From the NCBI GenBank assembly GCA_001817755.1, contig MHIY01000028.1, positions 3,598-19,956 on the forward strand: a stretch of DNA of 16,359 bases. Reading direction: 5' to 3'. Shown one piece after another: positions 11,330 through 16,359 of this stretch. This DNA is from Candidatus Colwellbacteria bacterium RIFCSPLOWO2_01_FULL_48_10. Its GTDB lineage: Bacteria; Patescibacteriota; Minisyncoccia; UBA6257; Colwellbacteraceae. Under the pieces are notes generated by a model. It saw only the letters and a program-made list of their open reading frames with translations. It was not told the origin of the DNA and did no database searches. The position numbers were made by a program, and so were the translations under genes. Each line of letters starts with the position of its first letter. Position 1 is the stretch's first letter.

Positions 11330-14233
11330 CTAAATTATTTTAGGTAGCGCAAAATAGAAAGTTGCGCCCTCCCCGACCTTTCCTTCGGCCCACACTTCAC
11401 CGTTATGCCTGGAAATAACGCGCTTCACGTTCGCCAAGCCCACGCCGGTGCCCTCAAACTCATCCACCGAGTGAAGCCGCTGAAACACCCCGAAAAGCTT
11501 GTCTCTATATTGCATATCAAAACCAGCCCCATTGTCTTTGATGAAATACGTAATGACATTAGCTGCCGCTTTACTACCAACCTCTATGACCGCCTTATCC
11601 TTCACGCGGGTAAATTTAATGGCATTGGAAATAAGATTTGTCCACACCACGCGCATCATGTCGGCGTCGGCCCTTGCTTCTGGAATATCCTGCACTGTAA
11701 ATTCTATCTTCCTGTCCGGCAATGCCGATCTCTGCAATCCAAATATTTCTTTGACCATCGCACCCATATTGACGTATTCCTTTTTTATTTCGTTACGTCC
11801 CAGCCGGGAGAAAGAAAGAAGATCGTCTATCAGTTTCCCCATTTGGAGGGCGTTTGTCTGTATGATGCCGATAACCCGCCTGCCTTCGTCATCGAGCTTA
11901 TTCGCGTATTCGTTCGACAAAACTTTTGCAAAACCATCAATGGCGCGGAGCGGCGCCCTAAGGTCGTGCGAAACGGAATAACTGAAAGCCTCCAGTTCTT
12001 TATTGCTCGATTCGACTTCCTCGGTTGTCTGCTTAACCCGAGTATAATCTCTGGCCCCCGCAAAAACTCCGAGTACGTTTCCTTTGTCGTCTTTATAAAC
12101 GGAGGCGTTGTAAAGAACGTCGGTCAACTTGCCGGCGGCCGAACGGATAGTAAGAGGGTAATCGGTTACGAAACCCTGCTTGAAAACCTTCTCATAACCT
12201 TCGCGAGCCTTATCCGGCGCGGTGAAATAGTTGGAAAAGTCGGTACCAATAAGCTTATCTCTGGATACACCGGTAACCTTAACAGTTGCCTCATTAACGT
12301 CCGTAACCTTTCCTTCCGGGCTTATAGTTACCAACGGGTCGAGGGAAGCTTCGATCAAGCTGCGGGCATATTGCGAGGCTTTCTTTGTCGTCGTAACATC
12401 GCGCGCCGCCGCGAAAATTCCCCGCACCTGCCCGGCCGCATCCTTGTAAACAGAAGCGTTATACAAGACATCGATAACCTTGCCGGAGGCGTTATGGATG
12501 GCCAAAGGATAGTCTCTGACTGATCCCTCTTTGAAGACTTTCCTGTAACCGTCGCGGGCCTTTCTGGGCTCGGTAAAATAGTTCGAAAAATCGGTACCGA
12601 TGAGCCATTCCCTGGAAACTCCCGTGATGACTTCCGTGGCGTGGTTGACATCCGTAATCTTGCCGTCAGGAGAAATGGTGACAAGAGGATCAAGCGAAGC
12701 CTCGATCAAGCTGCGCGCATAGGCGGACGTAAGATGGGCCTGCTCTTCAACTTTTTTCCTTTCTGTTATGTCGCGCGCCGCCGCGAAAACTCCCTGAACA
12801 TTGCTCGAGGCGTCTTTATAAACCGTTGCGTTGTACAAAACATCAGTAATGGTCCCGTTCGAGTGACGTATGGCCAGCGGATAATCGCGCACAGCGCCCT
12901 CTTTGAAAACCTGCTGGTATCCCTGGCGCGCCTCCTCCGGATCAGTAAAGTAGTTTGAAAAATCGCTCCCGATGAGCTGTTGCCTCGGAACGCCGGTTAT
13001 CTGGATGGTCGCTTCGTTCACGTCCGTAATCTTGCCTTCGGGGCTAATGGTAACCAGCGGGTCGAGGGAAGCTTCGATCAAACTGCGGGCATATTGCGAG
13101 GCCTGTTTTTGCGTCGTCACATCGCGCGCCGCCGCGAAAACTCCAAGCACATTCCCTTTGTCATCTTTATAAACGGAGGCGTTGTAAAGAACATCGATGG
13201 TCTTGCCTTCAGAATGACGAATCGTGAGCGGATAATCAGTAACTTTTTCCTTCGAAAAGACCAGCTGGTAACCTTCGCGAGCTTTTTCCGGCTCGGTGAA
13301 ATAATTCGAGAAATCACTACCTATAAGCTCTTTGCGCGGAACTCCGGTAACTCCTACGGTCGCCTCGTTCACATCGGTTATCTTTCCTTCGGGACTGATG
13401 GTGACCAACGGGTCAAGGGAAGCCTCGATAAGCGACCGGGCATATTGGGCGGCGCGCTTTTGACCAGTTATGTCGCGGATGATCTTAGATATGCCTATGA
13501 TCGTCCCCTTCTCATCCTTGATCGGAGAGATCCTCTCGGACGCATCTATAATGGCGCCATCTTTTGTCTTTCTCTGAGTCTCAAAGTGTTCGATCTGCTC
13601 GCCTTTCTTGATCTTTGACGCGATTTCGGCAAATTCTTCCGAACTCTCCACCGGATAGATGATGCTTATCTTTTTACTAATTGCTTCCGCGGGAGCATAT
13701 CCGAACATTTTCTCCGCGCCGGTATTCCAACTGCTGATGTTACCATCGAGCGTCAAGCTCAAAATGGCGTCAGCGGACGATTGCACGATGGCGGCAAGAA
13801 GCGCCGATTTTTCTTCGACTTGCTTGGCGTACTTTTCAACGCGCTCCTGCCCGGCAAATGGACGAGAAATAACTGAAAGTCCGATAAGCTTGCCAGCACT
13901 GTCTTTTATGGGAGACGCGCTGATCGCAACATCGATGACAGATCCCTTCTTATCAATCCTCTGGGTCACGAACGGCTTTGCGTGTCCGCCTGCCTTGATA
14001 GTCGTAATTATCTTTGCCAGCTCTTCGGAACGGTTTTTGGGATAAACTGTAAGCACCGACTTGTTTATCATCTCTGCCGAATTATATCCATACAACTCTT
14101 CGGAACCCTTGTTCCAAAACAATACATTCCCGTCGAAAGACAAACCCTCTATCGCGTCATCAGAGGATTCAACTATAGATGCCGGCAAAACAATATTGGT
14201 CATTTCTTCTTTTACATTTTGAGAATCTGCCAT
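11330..14233 (-). CDS. Cytosolic sensor histidine kinase with six PAS domains
   Basis: A 967-aa kinase with no membrane segment. PAS1 is about 15-125 and PAS2 about 142-255. PAS3 to PAS6 begin at 264, 381, 505 and 622, each opening with 'YARSLIEASLDPLVTISP' and containing 'DFSNYFT', 'DYPL' and 'DVLYNA'. A short coiled linker (about 735-750) leads to the H-box YSVSHDLRAPLRAI (His756) of the phytochrome-related class. HATPase motifs are N-box WTNLISNAIKF (864-874), G1 DNGAGF (900-905) and G2 GTGVGL (928-933), all intact. The spacing of PAS3-6 is 117, 124 and 117 residues; the longer unit has 7 extra linker residues. It is the first gene of an operon with a response regulator and a hybrid kinase, under a PhoB-like promoter. 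No cofactor-binding residues could be assigned to the PAS domains, so the signal sensed is unknown. No clear Shine-Dalgarno before the ATG. Confidence 0.93.
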   Translation of the reverse strand: MADSQNVKEEMTNIVLPASIVESSDDAIEGLSFDGNVLFWNKGSEELYGYNSAEMINKSVLTVYPKNRSEELAKIITTIKAGGHAKPFVTQRIDKKGSVIDVAISASPIKDSAGKLIGLSVISRPFAGQERVEKYAKQVEEKSALLAAIVQSSADAILSLTLDGNISSWNTGAEKMFGYAPAEAISKKISIIYPVESSEEFAEIASKIKKGEQIEHFETQRKTKDGAIIDASERISPIKDEKGTIIGISKIIRDITGQKRAAQYARSLIEASLDPLVTISPEGKITDVNEATVGVTGVPRKELIGSDFSNYFTEPEKAREGYQLVFSKEKVTDYPLTIRHSEGKTIDVLYNASVYKDDKGNVLGVFAAARDVTTQKQASQYARSLIEASLDPLVTISPEGKITDVNEATIQITGVPRQQLIGSDFSNYFTDPEEARQGYQQVFKEGAVRDYPLAIRHSNGTITDVLYNATVYKDASSNVQGVFAAARDITERKKVEEQAHLTSAYARSLIEASLDPLVTISPDGKITDVNHATEVITGVSREWLIGTDFSNYFTEPRKARDGYRKVFKEGSVRDYPLAIHNASGKVIDVLYNASVYKDAAGQVRGIFAAARDVTTTKKASQYARSLIEASLDPLVTISPEGKVTDVNEATVKVTGVSRDKLIGTDFSNYFTAPDKAREGYEKVFKQGFVTDYPLTIRSAAGKLTDVLYNASVYKDDKGNVLGVFAGARDYTRVKQTTEEVESSNKELEAFSYSVSHDLRAPLRAIDGFAKVLSNEYANKLDDEGRRVIGIIQTNALQMGKLIDDLLSFSRLGRNEIKKEYVNMGAMVKEIFGLQRSALPDRKIEFTVQDIPEARADADMMRVVWTNLISNAIKFTRVKDKAVIEVGSKAAANVITYFIKDNGAGFDMQYRDKLFGVFQRLHSVDEFEGTGVGLANVKRVISRHNGEVWAEGKVGEGATFYFALPKII
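12031..13444 (-). repeat. Four tandem PAS-encoding repeats of about 350-370 bp
   Basis: Units begin at 13444, 13093, 12721 and 12370 on the minus strand. They are alike in DNA as well as protein. For example, the segment around TTCGATCAAGCTGCGGGCAT near 12353-12372 reappears with one change near 13074-13093, and 'GAGGCGTTGTAAAGAAC' occurs in both the 12100 and 13180 regions. Confidence 0.85.
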
Positions 14234-14271
14234 ATTGATATGTGAGATTAGGATCTTCGGTGATCATTAAA

Positions 14272-14317
14272 ATGATAACCAATGAACGTAAAGGAAAAAT
14301 GAAGAAGGCATAAAGAA
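14272..14317 (-). promoter_or_regulatory. OmpR/PhoB-like direct-repeat promoter of the PAS kinase operon
   Basis: On the minus strand three 7-bp repeats follow each other on an 11-bp period: TTCTTTA (14317-14311), TTCTTCA (14306-14300) and TCCTTTA (14295-14289). After exactly 11 nt comes TATCAT (14277-14272) as -10. There is no consensus -35. Predicted initiation near 14265 gives a leader of about 30 nt. Confidence 0.6.
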
Positions 14318-14375
14318 ACGCTCAATGAATAAAGCTGCTCTCTTCATGCCACAAATTACGAAACTCCTATGAATG

Positions 14376-14467
14376 GCGGCATTCGGAAGAGCCTCCCGGA
14401 GCGCGACGGCGGCGAGGGCGAGACAGAAATTCAGCAGGATTTCATGTCGTGCTCTTCCGAATGCCGC
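14376..14467. repeat. 92-nt structured element with a perfect 17-bp inverted repeat
   Basis: Arms 14376-14392 and 14451-14467 are exact reverse complements. The 58-nt interior contains a second hairpin (GACA-GAAAT, 14422-14430, with ATTTC-a-TGTC, 14439-14448) and a GC-rich segment (14393-14420) that can form another, so a three-way junction is possible. It lies 18 nt after the gatA stop codon. No U-tract flanks it. It could be a small RNA, an mRNA end structure or a mobile palindromic repeat. Confidence 0.65.
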
Positions 14468-14485
14468 TAGAATAGAAGGGAAAGT

Positions 14486-15940
14486 CTATCTCTCATACAA
14501 TCTGCCCATTCCGAGAATATCCGCTTCGCGCCACTTCCGGCCGATGAGCTGGAATCCTATTGGAAGTTTCCCTGCTCCGAGCAAAGTCGATAGGCCGCCT
14601 CTTCCTTTCACCGGAATCGAAATACCCGGGAGTCCGGCAAGATTCGCGGGAATGGTGAAAATGTCTGAGAGATACATCTGGAGGGGGTTCGCCGCCTTCT
14701 CACCTATCTTAAACGCAGGTGTGGGAGCGACCGGACCAAGGATGACATCTACGCCGGACGAGAAAACTTTGTCAAAGTCGGATTTTATGAGTGCCCGAAC
14801 CTTTTGCGCCTGGCCGTAGTAGGCATCGTAGTGTCCGGCCGAAAGCACGTAGGTTCCCAAGATAATCCTCCGTTTCGGCTCAGGGCCGAAACCGGCACTC
14901 TTGTTGTCGTAGTAAAGGTCCAGAAGCTTGGCTGACTTTCCTCTCGTCCCATAACGGATGCCGTCAAACCTGGCGAGGTTCGTGCTAACCTCGGCTGGCT
15001 GAATAATATAGTAGACCGAAAGAGCATATTTACTGTGAGGTAATGATACTTCCTTGAATTTTACTCCCTTCGATTTGAACTCCGCGATCACCTCTTCCAT
15101 GGCGGCAGCCACTTCCCCGTCCAACCCCTCGCCGAAATATTCGTCGGGAATGCCAACGGTCATCCCGGATATTTTTTTCAAATCCGGATTTAAAAGGTCA
15201 TCGCCGTAAGACGGATCAAAGCTCGTGGCATCATATTTGTCCAAGCCGCGGATCACATCGAACACAATGGCGGCATCTTCAACCGTTCTAGTAAGCGGGC
15301 CTATCTGATCAAGCGAAGATGACATGGCAATAAGGCCGTAACGGGAAACCGCGCCATAGGTCGGTTTAAGTCCGACAACCCCGCAAAGGCTAGCGGGCTG
15401 GCGGATAGAACCTCCAGTATCGGAACCTAGTGAGGCCAAAGCCATATTCCCCGCAACCGCCGCCGCCGAACCGCCGGAGGAACCGCCGGGAACACGAGAC
15501 AAGTCGTGAGGGTTACGGGTGATTTTAAAAGCCGAATTTTCGGTGGAACTGCCCATAGCGAACTCATCCAGGTTTGTTTTTCCGAGGAAGATGGCGCCGG
15601 CCTCCTTAAGCTTTCTGACCACAGTGCCGTCGTATGAGGCGATGTAGTCCTTCAATATCTTCGAACCGGCGGTCGTCCGCTTCCCCTCAAGGAGCATATT
15701 GTCTTTCAAAGCTATCGGCACTCCCGAAAGAAGCCCCAGCTTCTCGCCCTTAGCGGCCGCAAGGTCAGCGTTGTGGGCGGTCTCAAGAGCCTCATCGCGG
15801 TAAACGTCGAGATATGCGCTGATCTTCCCGTCGGACTCGTCTATCTCATCCAGAAAAAGCTTAGTAGTCTCATAAGCCGATATCTCGCGCTTCGCGAGGC
15901 TGTCCCGGAAAGACTTTATTGTAAGATTATTTGTTTTCAT
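14486..15940 (-). CDS. gatA: Asp-tRNA(Asn)/Glu-tRNA(Gln) amidotransferase subunit A
   Basis: The amidase subunit of GatCAB, which frees ammonia from glutamine and passes it to GatB for conversion of Glu-tRNA(Gln) (and/or Asp-tRNA(Asn)) to the amide form. The 484-aa length is normal. The amidase-signature triad is intact: Lys79 in VPIALKDNM, cis-Ser154 in PGGSSGGSAA and Ser178 in SDTGGSIRQP. These positions coincide with the numbering known for S. aureus GatA. The C-terminal 'GFQLIGRKWREADILGMG' is typical. Its ATG follows directly on the gatC TAA with no gap, so the two are translationally coupled. gatB is not in the window. The 3' end is followed by a large inverted repeat. Confidence 0.97.
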   Translation of the reverse strand: MKTNNLTIKSFRDSLAKREISAYETTKLFLDEIDESDGKISAYLDVYRDEALETAHNADLAAAKGEKLGLLSGVPIALKDNMLLEGKRTTAGSKILKDYIASYDGTVVRKLKEAGAIFLGKTNLDEFAMGSSTENSAFKITRNPHDLSRVPGGSSGGSAAAVAGNMALASLGSDTGGSIRQPASLCGVVGLKPTYGAVSRYGLIAMSSSLDQIGPLTRTVEDAAIVFDVIRGLDKYDATSFDPSYGDDLLNPDLKKISGMTVGIPDEYFGEGLDGEVAAAMEEVIAEFKSKGVKFKEVSLPHSKYALSVYYIIQPAEVSTNLARFDGIRYGTRGKSAKLLDLYYDNKSAGFGPEPKRRIILGTYVLSAGHYDAYYGQAQKVRALIKSDFDKVFSSGVDVILGPVAPTPAFKIGEKAANPLQMYLSDIFTIPANLAGLPGISIPVKGRGGLSTLLGAGKLPIGFQLIGRKWREADILGMGRLYER

Positions 15941-16219
15941 TTATTCAAAGACTTGCGGCACCTTCAATAAACCGCCTTTCGAATCCGGAAAGGCCTTCTT
16001 GAACGCGGAGGAATCGCGCGTCTCCACGTCAGCATCCGGGCGGAAAATATTCGTGAGGTCAGTCCCACCCATCATCGGCAAAACGTCGTCAGTATTGACC
16101 TTTTCCAGTTCCTTGAAATACCCGAGGATCTTATCCAGCTCCTTGGAAAACTTCTCGCTTTCCTCGTCAGTCAGTTTTATGCGCGCAAGCTTCGCGATGT
16201 GGTGAATATCAAGATCCAT
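15941..16219 (-). CDS. gatC: Asp-tRNA(Asn)/Glu-tRNA(Gln) amidotransferase subunit C
   Basis: A 92-aa GatC, the small subunit that wraps around and stabilises the GatA-GatB pair. It has the family's N-terminal helix 'DIHHIAKLARIKLTDEE', the 'LDKILGYFKELEKVNTDDV' middle, and the C-terminal 'LLKVPQVFE'. Length is normal. It is the first gene of the gatC-gatA unit. No Shine-Dalgarno precedes the ATG; a consensus TATAAT ends 7 nt before it, so the mRNA is probably leaderless. Confidence 0.95.
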   Translation of the reverse strand: MDLDIHHIAKLARIKLTDEESEKFSKELDKILGYFKELEKVNTDDVLPMMGGTDLTNIFRPDADVETRDSSAFKKAFPDSKGGLLKVPQVFE

Positions 16220-16226
16220 GGTTGAG

Positions 16227-16255
16227 ATTATACAAGAAATCTTGTAATTGGTCAG
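16227..16255 (-). promoter_or_regulatory. Promoter of gatC-gatA, giving a probably leaderless mRNA
   Basis: On the minus strand CTGACC (16255-16250) and a perfect TATAAT (16232-16227) are separated by 17 nt. The ATG starts at 16219, 7 nt after the -10, which is where transcription should begin. A palindrome, TACAAGA/TCTTGTA, fills the spacer and could bind a regulator. Confidence 0.65.
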
Positions 16256-16306
16256 TAACTATCTATGTCTAGTAAGACAAAGGGCAAGTTCAATAAGTAA
16301 GTGCAC

Positions 16307-16327
16307 CACTCTGACATAATCAGAGTG
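16307..16327. repeat. 8-bp inverted repeat just before the right-edge reading frame
   Basis: CACTCTGA (16307-16314) and TCAGAGTG (16320-16327) are exact reverse complements around a 5-nt loop, ending 2 nt before an ATG. It may belong to the left end of an insertion sequence or form a structure over the start codon. The other end is outside the window. Confidence 0.5.
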
Positions 16328-16329
16328 CA

Positions 16330-16359
16330 ATGAAATACAAGCAATTTTCAATCGAAGAA
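16330..16359 (+). CDS. Start of a reading frame cut by the window edge, possibly IS30-family transposase
   Basis: Ten codons are visible: MKYKQFSIEE. This resembles the usual opening of IS30-type transposases, 'M-x-Y-x-x-L-(S/T)-x-E-E-R', which leads into their N-terminal helix-turn-helix. Only 30 nt can be read, so the call is weak. A hairpin directly upstream and the lack of a ribosome-binding site would suit an insertion-sequence end. It could equally be any other short-start gene. Confidence 0.35.
   Translation, partial: MKYKQFSIEE

Noticed and set aside
11405..12523. A 372-codon + strand frame, with further + strand frames to 13618, opposite the PAS kinase
   Set aside because: The repetition in their translation mirrors the PAS repeats read in reverse; no domain, promoter or ribosome site supports them.
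12031..13444. CRISPR or other short-repeat array because of the periodic similarity
   Set aside because: The period is about 350-370 bp, the repeats are coding and the similarity covers the whole unit: tandem PAS domains, not spacers.
14263..14276. ATCATT/AATGAT palindrome over the -10 region of the PAS kinase promoter
   Set aside because: It is short, AT-rich and expected by chance; it adds nothing beyond the -10 box already described.
14376..14467. SRP RNA, 6S RNA or tmRNA as identity of the 92-nt structure
   Set aside because: I could not find the conserved motifs of these RNAs (for example the SRP GGAA-tetraloop domain or a tRNA-like end), so no known family is claimed.

Overview
The window looks like a chromosomal segment of a small-genome bacterium, most likely a Candidatus Patescibacteria (CPR) lineage of the Parcubacteria type. 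This is an inference, not a measured placement. It rests on sensor kinases with H-boxes of the 'HQLRTP/HQMRTP' type, a paired MurL/MurD cell-wall route, promoters that sit almost on the start codon (gatC, murL), compact hairpin terminators with A-tract and U-tract arms, and a small free-standing GIY-YIG protein. Base composition is mixed: the GIY-YIG gene is visibly AT-rich, while the PAS-array kinase and gatCA are more GC-rich.

Layout. Positions 2-898 (+) hold the 3' part of murC. A convergent Nudix hydrolase (951-1541, -) follows, with a terminator that reuses the murC stop region. At 1681-4354 (-) lie murL and murD, a pair predicted to add L-Glu to UDP-MurNAc-L-Ala and then epimerise it to D-Glu; both genes carry short repeats inside their coding sequence. 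At 4465-4743 (-) is a small winged-helix regulator with a near-perfect 27-bp palindrome upstream. Then come a tRNA-Asp (4910-4984, +) with a textbook promoter, a run of three hairpins, and a GIY-YIG gene with no canonical start codon.

The centre (5473-14233, -) is a signalling island of about 8.8 kb in two transcription units. The upstream unit encodes a cytosolic kinase with six PAS domains (four near-identical), a CheY/Rcp1-like single-domain response regulator, and a REC-REC-PAS-kinase hybrid. The downstream unit encodes a membrane-anchored NMT1/THI5-like solute-binding protein with no transporter genes beside it, and a membrane kinase with a large extracytoplasmic (Cache-like) sensor, HAMP and PAS. 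No DNA-binding output domain is encoded in the island.

Each unit is preceded by the same arrangement: a large inverted-repeat structure just after the previous stop codon, about 60 nt of spacer, 7-bp direct repeats of TTCTTYA type on an 11-bp period, exactly 11 nt, and a -10 box. This is the architecture of OmpR/PhoB-class activator sites, so the two units are probably co-regulated by a response regulator encoded elsewhere. I consider this the most interesting signal in the window.

The right end (14486-16219, -) carries gatC-gatA of the Asp/Glu-tRNA amidotransferase, with a promoter that implies a leaderless mRNA. In the last 30 nt a new reading frame begins on the + strand that resembles the N-terminus of an IS30-type transposase, preceded by a hairpin. 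No stretch longer than 300 bases lacks a gene. No CRISPR array or rRNA is visible.
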